Shown: positions 17,986 through 26,118 of the stretch, piece after piece
Layout of the letters: every line of letters starts with the position of its first letter
How positions within the stretch are numbered: the first letter of the stretch is position 1
DNA from: UBA2336 sp049306095
GTDB lineage: Bacteria > Bacteroidota > Bacteroidia > Cytophagales > Cyclobacteriaceae
Direction of reading: 5' to 3'
Length of the DNA: 64,000 nucleotides
NCBI GenBank assembly: GCA_049306095.1
Contig: JBAQPU010000003.1
Span: forward strand, 43,401-107,400
Made by a program: the position numbers and the translations under genes
Notes under the pieces: model-generated
The model's database searches: none
Told to the model about the DNA's origin: nothing
The model's input: the letters and a program-made list of their open reading frames with translations, nothing else

Positions 17986-20037
17986 TTACCAAATCTTAAT
18001 CCGCTCTTCTGGTTTTTTATAAAGTTTGTGACCGGGCTTCACGCCAAAGGCCTCATACCAGGCATCCATGTTTACGGGGGCGCCAATGGTTCTGTACTCG
18101 GCAGGCGAATGTGAGTCGGTTACAATGAGTTGTGCTTTTGTTTCGGGCAGGGTGTTGGCTCTCCATACCTGTGCCCAGGCGAGAAAAAACCGCTGGTCGG
18201 GTGTGAAGCCATCAATTTTTTTGTTTGATTTCCCTTGTGGGGTCATTTTAAATGCTTCGTATGCAGCATTTAATCCGCCAAGGTCGCCAATATTTTCACC
18301 CAGCGTAAGTTTGCCGTTTACATGAATGCTGTCTAACACCGTGTAAGCATCAAATTGTTGTTGTAAAAGTTTTGCTCTCTCGTTAAATTTTTCACGGTCT
18401 TCGGTTGTCCACCAGTTACGGAGGGTACCGTCTTTGTCGTACTGACTTCCGGAATCATCAAACCCGTGCGAAATCTCATGCCCGATAACCGCACCAATTG
18501 CACCATAATTAAAGGCATCATCCGCATCCGGATGAAAGAATGGATACTGAAGAATTCCTGCCGGAAATACAATTTCATTATTCACTGCATTGTAATAAGC
18601 GTTTACAGTGGGTGGTGTCATACCAAAACGTTTTTTATCAACCGGTTTGCCCAGTTGGCTAACCATGTCGTTGTATGCCCATTGAGAAGCGTTGCGTAAA
18701 TTTTGATAGAAGGATTCACGCGCTATATCAAGGCCATCATACGTTTTCCATTTTTCAGGATAACCTATTTTGGGCGTGAATGTATTAAGCTTGTCCAATG
18801 CTTTCTGTTTCGTGGCATCACCCATCCAATCCAGTTTTTTGATGCGGATCTCGTAAGCCTTTACCAGGTTTTTGATCATTTCATCCATCCTTGCTTTCGC
18901 TTCGGGCTTGAAATGTTTTTCTACATACAGCTGACCCAGCAGTTCACCGATAGTTCCATCGGTGAGTTGCGACATCCGTTGCCAGCGAGGAGTCAACACT
19001 TTTTGGCCGGTCATGACCTGAGTGTAGGCAAAGTTGGCCTTCACAAAGGGGCTGCTTAAGTACGGAGCTGCCGTGCGAAGAACATTCCACTGTAAGTAGG
19101 TTTGCCAATCAGAAACAGGAGCATTCTTTAATAAACTGTCAGCAACCGTAAAGTATTTTGGTGAATTTACCAGGATGGTATCCTGTCCGGGAGTTTTTAA
19201 TCTGTCAAGCGTACTTACCCAATTGAAGGAAGAGGATGTTTTTGAAAAATCGGAAACTGAAAACTTATTGTATGTTTTATAAGGATCGCGCATTTCAACC
19301 CGGCTCATCTGGGCCTTGGCCAGAAGTTTCTCTAACCTGAAAATAGTTTCGGCTTTCTCTTTGGCAGAAGCCTCTGTTTCACCGGCCAGTTTAAATAAGG
19401 TAGTTACATAGGTATTGAATGCAGCTTGAATTTTCTGGGTTCGTGCGTCACTCTTTAAATAATAGTCGCGATCGGGCATGGAGGTGCCGCCCTGTCCAAG
19501 TTGTACGACCATTACCTGTGGATGCTTGCGATCTTGTGCAACAAAAAAGCCGAATAGGGGAGAAGCAATACCATTTGTTCGTTCATAGATGATTTCATTC
19601 AGAACCTGTTCGCTGTTTTGAACAGAACCAGCCCGTACATAATCAGCCTGCGCAGGAGAGAAGCCTGCTTTTTCAACCGCCAGACTGTCCATACCGGCAG
19701 CATAAAAATCACCTACTCTTCTTTTTACCGATCCGGAGGCAGCGGTTTTATCGGCAGCCGCCTCAGACAGGATAACCTGTACAGCTTTCACATTAAAATC
19801 GCGCAGCATATTGAAGGCTCCCCAACGGGTTTCCTTAGCAGGCACCGGGTTGTTTTTTAACCAGATGCCGCCAGCATACCCCATGAAGTCATCTCCGGGC
19901 TTAATGGTAGGATCCATGTTGGCCGGGTCGATGAGTTTTGGTTTTGTTACCTCCTTCTGAGCGAAGGTTATGGAGCTCGTTGCTATCAACAGGAGCAGCC
20001 CTAAAAATATTTTTCTTGTAAAATTATCGTGGTTCAT
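17986..20037 (-). CDS. M13-family metallopeptidase (neprilysin/PepO-like)
   Basis: A 683-residue zinc endopeptidase with a signal peptide (residues 1-26, ending ITFAQ) and a full-length M13 domain. Zinc ligands are His520 and His524 in VIGHEISHGFDDSG, with Glu521 as catalytic base. The third ligand is Glu581 in GENIGDLGG. The C-terminal substrate motif is NMDAWYEAFGVKPG. These enzymes cut small peptides outside the cytoplasm, here most likely in the periplasm. It is downstream of the tldD/tldE cluster in the same direction, so the two may jointly degrade periplasmic peptides, though a 270-base gap suggests separate transcription. Confidence 0.95.
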   Translation of the reverse strand: MNHDNFTRKIFLGLLLLIATSSITFAQKEVTKPKLIDPANMDPTIKPGDDFMGYAGGIWLKNNPVPAKETRWGAFNMLRDFNVKAVQVILSEAAADKTAASGSVKRRVGDFYAAGMDSLAVEKAGFSPAQADYVRAGSVQNSEQVLNEIIYERTNGIASPLFGFFVAQDRKHPQVMVVQLGQGGTSMPDRDYYLKSDARTQKIQAAFNTYVTTLFKLAGETEASAKEKAETIFRLEKLLAKAQMSRVEMRDPYKTYNKFSVSDFSKTSSSFNWVSTLDRLKTPGQDTILVNSPKYFTVADSLLKNAPVSDWQTYLQWNVLRTAAPYLSSPFVKANFAYTQVMTGQKVLTPRWQRMSQLTDGTIGELLGQLYVEKHFKPEAKARMDEMIKNLVKAYEIRIKKLDWMGDATKQKALDKLNTFTPKIGYPEKWKTYDGLDIARESFYQNLRNASQWAYNDMVSQLGKPVDKKRFGMTPPTVNAYYNAVNNEIVFPAGILQYPFFHPDADDAFNYGAIGAVIGHEISHGFDDSGSQYDKDGTLRNWWTTEDREKFNERAKLLQQQFDAYTVLDSIHVNGKLTLGENIGDLGGLNAAYEAFKMTPQGKSNKKIDGFTPDQRFFLAWAQVWRANTLPETKAQLIVTDSHSPAEYRTIGAPVNMDAWYEAFGVKPGHKLYKKPEERIKIW

Positions 20038-20234
20038 ACAGGTTGAGTTTGATCTTAAATGTAGACTATATTCTTGTGACGGAGCCTACCGTTTAACCCA
20101 GCTATCCTGAGGTCAACCTTTGGTATAACCGTTCATGGTTGAGTGGAATTCAAACGATTGCGATTTCAAAAAACACCACTCGTTCACGTAAATTTAAAAC
20201 ATCCACTATATTTCGGATCATTCAAACTGAAAGT

Positions 20235-22388
20235 ATGAAACGTACTATCGCGATTAGCCTGTTCCTATGTGTTGCCAATACGGTATGGGCGCAAACAATT
20301 TCATCACCCGATAAAAATCTGAAGTTGACCTTTAGCCTTTCGACTGACGGACAGCCGATCTATGCGTTGACGTATAAATTCAAACCCGTTATTCAGCCAA
20401 GTATGCTTGGCATTGAATTAAAAGATACCCCATCGCTTTCGAATGGTTTTCAGGTTACAAAAGTGGATACCCTGCTGCATGACACGAGTTGGGAACCTGT
20501 ATGGGGCGAGGTAAAAACCATTCGCAATCATTACCGGGAGTTAGCGATAACCCTGCAGCAACCGGCCACAGATAGAACCGTTGTTCTGCGTTTCAGACTT
20601 TTTAATGATGGGCTGGGTTTTCGTTACGAACTTCCGCGTCAGGAAAAACTGGCACACTTCATTGTAAAAGATGAACGAACAGAATTTGTTGTGGCCGGTG
20701 ACCACAAGGCTTTTTGGATTCCGGGCGATTATGATACGAATGAATATTATTACACCACCACGAAGCTGAGCGAAATAAATCCGTTGGAGCGAAGCGGTGC
20801 TATTGAAATCAGCACGCGAACACCCATCGCAGATGCGGTTCAAACTCCGCTGATGATGAAGTCGGCTGATGGATTGTACATCAATATTCATGAGGCTGCC
20901 CTGGTGAACTATCCTGCCATGAATCTTTCATTGGAAAAGCGTTCGTTGAAATTTACATCGCACCTTGTTCCGAATGCCATTGGAAATAAAGCACATTTAC
21001 AAACACCTGCCAAAACTCCATGGCGTACAATTACTGTAAGCGATCGCGCAGCTGATTTACTGGCGTCAAAAACGATTTTAAATCTGAATGAGCCTTCGAA
21101 AATTGAAAATACCGACTGGATCAAACCGGTGAAATATGTGGGCATCTGGTGGGAAATGCACGTGGGTGTTGGTAGTTGGAATTATTCGAATGAAAGTAAC
21201 CTGACGTTAACAGGAACGGACTGGAATGCATTGAAGCCGAATGGTCTTCATGCAGCGAACACCGCAAATGCCAAGCGTTATATTGATTTTGCTTCCACAC
21301 ACGGTTTTGATGGCGTGTTGGTAGAAGGATGGAACATTGGCTGGGAAGACTGGTTTAGTACTGGCAAGGAAGATGTGTTTGATTTTGTAACTCCCTATCC
21401 GGATTTCGATGTGAAAGAATTACATCGCTATGCTGCATCAAAGAACGTGAAACTGATCATGCATCACGAAACATCGGCATCGGTTACCAATTACGAGCGA
21501 AGAATGGACGAGGCGTATTCGTTTATGAAAGCTAACGGATATGATGCCGTAAAAACCGGTTACGTAGGTCGTATCATTCCACGGGGTGAGTGGCATGACG
21601 GGCAGTGGATGGTAAACCATTATAATCGTGTGGCAGAAAAAACAGCCGCGTATAAAATTATGTTGGATGCGCATGAGCCTGTTCGTCCTACCGGATTGCA
21701 CCGCACGTACCCGAACTGGCTGGCAAATGAGGCGGCTCGCGGAAATGAATTTAACGCCTGGAGTATTGGCAACCCACCCGAGCATGAAACGATTCTTCCT
21801 TTTACGCGATTGATGGGAGGCCCGATGGATTACACCCCCGGAATCTTCGAAATCAAAATGGATTATTATTCAGAAAAGTCGGGCAGGCAGCCGAGCGGCT
21901 TTCAGGTACATACTACGTTAGCAAAACAGCTTGCCTTATACGTAACCTTGTATAGTCCATTACAGATGGCAGCCGATTTACCCGAAGCTTATGAGAAGCG
22001 ATTGGATGCTTTTCAATTCATTAAAGATGTGGCGGTCGACTGGGATGATACTAAAATTTTAGAGGCAGAGCCGGGCGATTACATCACCACTGCTCGTAAA
22101 GCTAAAGGAAAGCAGGAATGGTTTATTGGAAGTATTACTGACGAAAGCAAACGGATGGCAACCATTCCATTAAATTTTCTGGATTCTAAACAAAAATATG
22201 TAGCCATTGTTTATGCGGATGCCGTTGACGCCCACTGGAAAGATAACCCCATGGCGTATGAAATTAAAAAATACCTGGTCGATCGCTCGACTGTACTGAA
22301 AGTCAGCATTGCAGCGGGAGGTGGTGCGGCCATCAGTATAAAAAGCGCCACACCGCAAGAAATGAAATCGGTCAGGAAGTATAAGTAG
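20235..22388 (+). CDS. GH97 alpha-glucosidase-type glycoside hydrolase (SusB-like, inverting)
   Basis: A 717-residue enzyme with a signal peptide (MKRTIAISLFLCVANTVWAQ). I chose the ATG at 20235 over an in-frame earlier start at 20139 because only the later one gives a signal peptide at the N terminus. An N-terminal beta-sandwich is followed by a barrel with WWEMHVGVGSWN, HHETSAS and AHEPVRPTG. Glu412, Glu481 and Glu505 are spaced 69 and 24 residues apart, exactly as the catalytic Glu439, Glu508 and Glu532 of Bacteroides SusB. This points to the inverting, calcium-dependent alpha-glucosidase branch, not the retaining Asp-nucleophile galactosidases. It stands alone, divergent from the M13 gene. 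Confidence 0.95.
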   Translation: MKRTIAISLFLCVANTVWAQTISSPDKNLKLTFSLSTDGQPIYALTYKFKPVIQPSMLGIELKDTPSLSNGFQVTKVDTLLHDTSWEPVWGEVKTIRNHYRELAITLQQPATDRTVVLRFRLFNDGLGFRYELPRQEKLAHFIVKDERTEFVVAGDHKAFWIPGDYDTNEYYYTTTKLSEINPLERSGAIEISTRTPIADAVQTPLMMKSADGLYINIHEAALVNYPAMNLSLEKRSLKFTSHLVPNAIGNKAHLQTPAKTPWRTITVSDRAADLLASKTILNLNEPSKIENTDWIKPVKYVGIWWEMHVGVGSWNYSNESNLTLTGTDWNALKPNGLHAANTANAKRYIDFASTHGFDGVLVEGWNIGWEDWFSTGKEDVFDFVTPYPDFDVKELHRYAASKNVKLIMHHETSASVTNYERRMDEAYSFMKANGYDAVKTGYVGRIIPRGEWHDGQWMVNHYNRVAEKTAAYKIMLDAHEPVRPTGLHRTYPNWLANEAARGNEFNAWSIGNPPEHETILPFTRLMGGPMDYTPGIFEIKMDYYSEKSGRQPSGFQVHTTLAKQLALYVTLYSPLQMAADLPEAYEKRLDAFQFIKDVAVDWDDTKILEAEPGDYITTARKAKGKQEWFIGSITDESKRMATIPLNFLDSKQKYVAIVYADAVDAHWKDNPMAYEIKKYLVDRSTVLKVSIAAGGGAAISIKSATPQEMKSVRKYK

Positions 22389-22412
22389 GAGGCAATCGGA
22401 TGATTTTTGTAT

Positions 22413-22862
22413 TTATCGTTTCTCCTTTTTTAACCGCCATTCATAAAGTTCGTCCGTTGAAATAAAATTCCTGAACCCCTTCTTTTCAAGACCCTTAACA
22501 AGTTTTTTGTCTCCGCTCCAGATCTTGCAACGAAAATGTTTTGAGAATGCAATGTAGGGTGTATCCTTCGGGTCAATTTCAGTAACCAATTTTTCGGCCT
22601 GCAGCCAGGCGGTCTCTTTTATCTGTTCTTCTGAAATAAAAGTTATGTCTTTGCAGATTTGAAACTCTGACTCTTGAATTTCATCAAGATTCATTCGTGA
22701 AATCTTTACCAATTTAGAATGATGTTTTCTGATTTCTACCCGCAGAAAGTCAGGAGCAATAAAATTAATTTTGTTTTGCGAGTTGATGAGGAGGTCGCCA
22801 ATCTTACCATTTGAGTTTAGAATGCCACTAAAAACAATATTGGCATCAACGATAACGTTCAC
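22413..22862 (-). CDS. PIN-domain toxin (VapC-like RNase)
   Basis: A PIN-domain protein of 149 residues if read from GTG at 22862. The acidic residues expected for a metal-dependent RNase are present: Asp in VNVIVDANIVFSGIL, Glu in RVEIRKH, and Asp in IWSGDKKLVKGL. The GTG start overlaps the stop of the antitoxin gene by 4 bases (GTGA), which is typical of translational coupling in toxin-antitoxin pairs. An alternative ATG at 22892 would add 10 residues inside the upstream gene. It probably cleaves RNA when freed from its partner. Confidence 0.82.
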   Translation of the reverse strand: MNVIVDANIVFSGILNSNGKIGDLLINSQNKINFIAPDFLRVEIRKHHSKLVKISRMNLDEIQESEFQICKDITFISEEQIKETAWLQAEKLVTEIDPKDTPYIAFSKHFRCKIWSGDKKLVKGLEKKGFRNFISTDELYEWRLKKEKR

Positions 22863-23065
22863 TTGACGAAACGTTTTCGATTCTTTTTCCACCAGGAGGA
22901 ATTTACCTGGTCAGCCAGTCTGTCAATATCCGATTGTTTGGCTCTGGATTTGGCTGTTGCTTCTAGGTATTTTACGTAATCAATTAATCTTTGTAAACCA
23001 AAGCTATCTACGGCTGAAGAAACTGTAATGGTTATTTGGTCATTATTGATTCTTTCTATAAGCAT
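22859..23065 (-). CDS. Putative antitoxin of the PIN toxin
   Basis: A 68-residue protein starting MLIERINNDQITITVSSAVD, then a basic helical region (KYLEATAKSRAKQSDIDRLADQVNSSWWKKNRKR). The small size, charge, position just before the PIN gene and 4-base overlap support an antitoxin role. No classical ribbon-helix-helix or AbrB motif can be named with confidence. A perfect TATCTTTG promoter box lies 25 bases upstream of its start. Confidence 0.7.
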   Translation of the reverse strand: MLIERINNDQITITVSSAVDSFGLQRLIDYVKYLEATAKSRAKQSDIDRLADQVNSSWWKKNRKRFVK

Positions 23066-23089
23066 TTTTAAACCCTGCTTTTAATTTAT

Positions 23090-23097
23090 CAAAGATA
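23090..23097 (-). promoter_or_regulatory. Bacteroidota -7 promoter box of the toxin-antitoxin operon
   Basis: TATCTTTG on the minus strand matches TAnnTTTG exactly, 25 bases before the antitoxin start codon. No clear -33 element is seen. Confidence 0.55.
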
Positions 23098-23186
23098 AAG
23101 AAAAAGGTTTAAAATCTGCATTATTGATGTCCTTGAAAATTGACTGAGCTTTTATGATTTTTTTGGATTGAAGCGCAAAGGAGTGC

Positions 23187-24083
23187 TCAACAATCAACTC
23201 CGCAATTCTGAATTTCAAATTCAATGGTAACGTGACTGACGTTGTTCTGAAGAAGTTTGCTTTTGATTTTGGTTTTCAGGTGTTCCAGTGCTACCGGATT
23301 CAGATGATCAGGAACAACCGCGTGAAAGGTTACAACGTTGTACGTGCCATCCATGCTCCAGCTGTGGATATCATGAATTTCAATGATTTCAGTAAATCCG
23401 GTCATCTGTTTTCTTAATTCGTCTTCCGTCAGGTTATCCGGAACGGCTTGCAAAATTATTTTCAGAACGGCTCGAATATTTTTATAGACGTTAAACAGGA
23501 TGAAAAAACCAATTCCTATCGAAAGAATAGGATCAAGAATGGGGGCATCAGCAAAGGACATAACCAGCGCCCCAACCAACACGGCCACCCACCCCAGCAC
23601 ATCTTCCAGAAAATGAAGGGAGATAGCTTTTTCGCTTAACGTTTGACCCTTTTTCAATCGCAGTAACGCAGCACCGTTAGCGGCAATGCCAATAACAGCC
23701 AGTATGATCATGCCCGGTACATAGGGTTGCTGAGGGTTTGCCATACGATCGATGGCTTCTATAATAATCAGTATAGAACCTAATGTAAGGACAATACTGG
23801 TGATGAAAGCGCCTAAAAGTGAAAAGCGTTTATAACCATAGGTATATTGCTGATCTTTCTTTTTTTCTGATTTTTTCTGAAGGTAATAAGCGAGGCCCAG
23901 AGAAAGACTATCACCAAAGTCGTGGAGGGCATCACTCATGATGGCAATACTGTTGGTGTAAAAACCTCCTGCCAGTTCAAGTAAAGCAAAACCTGTGTTG
24001 AGCCAAAAGGCTACCTTTATGTTGCCCGTAGCATGATGGTGATGAGCATGATGATGGTGGTCGTGTGAATGGTGAGGGTCCAC
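23187..24083 (-). CDS. Cation diffusion facilitator (zinc-type) exporter
   Basis: A 298-residue CDF transporter with six transmembrane helices and a cytoplasmic C-terminal domain. The N terminus is a histidine-rich metal-binding tail (MDPHHSHDHHHHAHHHH). Metal sites in helices 2 and 5 are SDALHDFGD and HFLEDVLGW, the His/Asp pattern of zinc transporters. It most likely exports Zn2+, perhaps Cd2+ or Co2+, from the cytoplasm with proton exchange. The start is GTG at 24083. It is transcribed alone. The closest named group is CzcD-like. Confidence 0.93.
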   Translation of the reverse strand: MDPHHSHDHHHHAHHHHATGNIKVAFWLNTGFALLELAGGFYTNSIAIMSDALHDFGDSLSLGLAYYLQKKSEKKKDQQYTYGYKRFSLLGAFITSIVLTLGSILIIIEAIDRMANPQQPYVPGMIILAVIGIAANGAALLRLKKGQTLSEKAISLHFLEDVLGWVAVLVGALVMSFADAPILDPILSIGIGFFILFNVYKNIRAVLKIILQAVPDNLTEDELRKQMTGFTEIIEIHDIHSWSMDGTYNVVTFHAVVPDHLNPVALEHLKTKIKSKLLQNNVSHVTIEFEIQNCGVDC

Positions 24084-24165
24084 TTTTTTTAGGTTTCAGT
24101 TAATTGCGCGCGTTACCTTGGCTTGTACCAATGTAGCAAAACTTCTGAATAGGTTGTGGTGGTAG

Positions 24166-25065
24166 TTAGCGAATGTGGGCGGCAACCGTAGCGGCAAAAA
24201 GGTCAGCAGCAGCCGGATGCTTCCTAAACCATAATTCCGGCTCAATGAGTTCAAGTTCGGATACACACAGGTTCCCGGGATTATCCCAAATCACATCTAC
24301 CCGCGCATACAGGGGTACCGGTTTAATACAGGAGACCACACGTTTCGCAAATTCAATTTCTTTGTGTGATGCTTCGTATTCATGAACAGAGCCTCCGAAA
24401 TCATCCTGCACCCGGAAGTCGCCAGGTTTGGCTTTCTTTAATACAGCATGACTGTAAGTTCCGCCAAAGATCATAAACGCTACCTCACCCTGAGAGACTA
24501 CCCGTTGTTGAAACTCCTGCAGGAGCATGGACTCCTGTGAAATTAACTCACGGAAAATAGTTTCGTGGTTGCCCAGGTTTTCTAACGTAAGTTTATATGT
24601 GTGCCGGGCTGATCCGGAAATGGCGGGCTTGAGAATGCTGGTTGCCCAGCCTGCGCTGTTGATAATTTGTTGCAGGGTTCGTTGATCACCCTGTTTAATA
24701 AAAATGGTTGGGGGAATGTTAATGCCTTGTGTTTGCAAATCGGCCAGGTAGTGTTTATCGATGTTCCACCGGATGGTTTCAATCGGATTAATAAAAGTAG
24801 TTTGTTGATTGGCTTGGTCAAGCCATTGCGAAAATTCAGAAAAGCGGTCGAAGTAGTCCCAGGTAGTTCTGAACAAAGCGTAACGGGTTTCCTTCCAGTG
24901 ATACGTAGGGTTATCCCAATTTGTTCGAGCCACACGAAGTCCCTTTTTTTGAAAAGCTTCAGTAAGCAACCGATCATCTTCAAGAATGTTTTGAACGTAC
25001 CCATTGAGTTTTGCCGGGTTTACGTAGCGCGAATCGGTCAGCAGTGTAATGTCAATACTCCTCAT
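24166..25065 (-). CDS. ATP-grasp domain protein
   Basis: A 299-residue protein with an N-terminal domain (DITLLTDSRYVNP, FRTTWDYFDR) followed by an ATP-grasp fold: KPAISGSARHTY at about 150, SMLLQEFQQRV near 185, and the metal-binding end YARVDVIWDN, then SELELIEPELWF. It resembles the RimK/glutathione synthetase-like and DcsG-like group, which joins a carboxylate to an amine or thiol using ATP. No biosynthetic neighbours are present, so the substrate is unknown. It is transcribed alone. Confidence 0.82.
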   Translation of the reverse strand: MRSIDITLLTDSRYVNPAKLNGYVQNILEDDRLLTEAFQKKGLRVARTNWDNPTYHWKETRYALFRTTWDYFDRFSEFSQWLDQANQQTTFINPIETIRWNIDKHYLADLQTQGINIPPTIFIKQGDQRTLQQIINSAGWATSILKPAISGSARHTYKLTLENLGNHETIFRELISQESMLLQEFQQRVVSQGEVAFMIFGGTYSHAVLKKAKPGDFRVQDDFGGSVHEYEASHKEIEFAKRVVSCIKPVPLYARVDVIWDNPGNLCVSELELIEPELWFRKHPAAADLFAATVAAHIR

Positions 25066-25159
25066 AACACAAGAATACTAAAATTGTGCAAACAGGAATG
25101 CTTGTTTGAGAAGTCTTGAGTTGCTTGTCATTCCGGTCTAAATATATTGTTACATCACC

Positions 25160-25193
25160 CTGAACCTGCCTACCGCAGGCAGGCTTGTTTCAG
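25160..25193. repeat. REP-like nested hairpin
   Basis: A GC-rich hairpin, CCTGCCT-ACCGC-AGGCAGG at 25165-25183, is nested inside a second inverted repeat (CTGAA at 25160-25164 and TTCAG at 25189-25193). It lies in the 197-base gap between the hemerythrin and ATP-grasp genes. Its sequence and form resemble interspersed extragenic repeats of Bacteroidota genomes. Confidence 0.5.
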
Positions 25194-25262
25194 CATGATC
25201 GCAAAATAGGAGTTGATGTTATTTTGCTCAACCTGACAGATCTTAACTTTTGATACAGTAAT

Positions 25263-25730
25263 TTAGTTTTTCTCCTTCCAGAACTCGTCTGTCCAGTCAT
25301 CAGAAAATGGTTCATGATGATGTTTCTCCACTTCTACTAACTGTGCTGCGGTGGCAACCTGCTGAATGTCATTGAATAAATCCCGTTCTTCAAAACGGAT
25401 GTGTGCTTCCAGTTCTTCTTCCAGCAGGCTCAGCGATTGACGGGTGTCCTCGGTGTTCTCCACAAGACTTTTCAATCTCCTATGATCGGCTATTGCCTTT
25501 TTTACTTTGCTGTTTTCGGGAGGAAGTATAGGGAACAGGTTTGCTTCCTCGGTTTCAAAATGTTGCATCAGGTGTGACCTCCAAAACCAGTCGGCATATT
25601 TTTTCATTCGTTCGAGGGGGATGTTTCGTTTAAATCCTTCTCGTATTTTCCAGCAAAAAAGTAATCCGTAGTGATGGTCGCGACTGAGGGGTTGCAATGA
25701 ATGGTGCCGTTTAATCGGGTTGTTGCTCAT
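25263..25730 (-). CDS. Hemerythrin-domain protein
   Basis: A 155-residue all-helical protein with the hemerythrin HHE pattern: SRDHHYGLLFCW at about 17-28, MQHFETEEANLFP (His and Glu ligands), DHRRLKSLV, then AHIRFEERDLF. It would bind a di-iron centre and may sense or store oxygen or respond to nitric oxide or oxidative stress. It overlaps the DUF488 gene by 4 bases and is the last gene in the run starting at the polysaccharide locus, so it is probably co-transcribed with DUF488. A link to glycan use is not evident. Confidence 0.9.
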   Translation of the reverse strand: MSNNPIKRHHSLQPLSRDHHYGLLFCWKIREGFKRNIPLERMKKYADWFWRSHLMQHFETEEANLFPILPPENSKVKKAIADHRRLKSLVENTEDTRQSLSLLEEELEAHIRFEERDLFNDIQQVATAAQLVEVEKHHHEPFSDDWTDEFWKEKN

Positions 25731-26089
25731 GGCTTTCCTTGCTTGAGTACTTTCTGCAAAACGATTGCGTGGTTTATTTTTTCGTCTTTCGCTGCAAAAA
25801 GCAACGTGAGGTTTTGTTTCAGGGCGATAGACCGAAGTCTTTTTAGTTCGTCACCTTTTGTTTTCAACTCTGCCCGGTAGCGTTCCGAAAAGCGCACAAA
25901 ATTTTCAGGCTTGTGGCCAAACCACTTTCTGAGGTCTGTTGATGGCGCAATTTCCTTGTTCCACTCATCCATGACAACGTTACTTTTTTTTAAACCTCTG
26001 GGCCAAAGCCTGTCCACCAATACCCGGTAGCCATCAGCCGTTGAGGCAGCTTCGTAGACTCGTTTTATTTTTATTGTATTCTTTTCCAT
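25727..26089 (-). CDS. DUF488 family protein (YeaO-like)
   Basis: A 120-residue protein starting MEKNTIKIKRVYEAASTADG. The signature VLVDRLWPRGLKKSNV lies at about residues 24-39, followed by WNKEIAPSTDLRKWFGH. The chosen ATG at 26089 leaves a 29-base gap after the symporter gene; an upstream in-frame start would overlap it. It overlaps hemerythrin by 4 bases. The function is unknown for the family; proteins of this type are small, cytoplasmic and often found near stress or metal genes. Confidence 0.88.
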   Translation of the reverse strand: MEKNTIKIKRVYEAASTADGYRVLVDRLWPRGLKKSNVVMDEWNKEIAPSTDLRKWFGHKPENFVRFSERYRAELKTKGDELKRLRSIALKQNLTLLFAAKDEKINHAIVLQKVLKQGKP

Positions 26090-26118
26090 AACAATGAATA
26101 CAACGGAGGGGTTCAGGT

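Noticed and set aside
20139..20234. Extended N terminus of the GH97 enzyme from ATG 20139
   Set aside because: It would bury the signal peptide 32 residues inside the protein, and the ATG at 20235 gives a normal secreted start.
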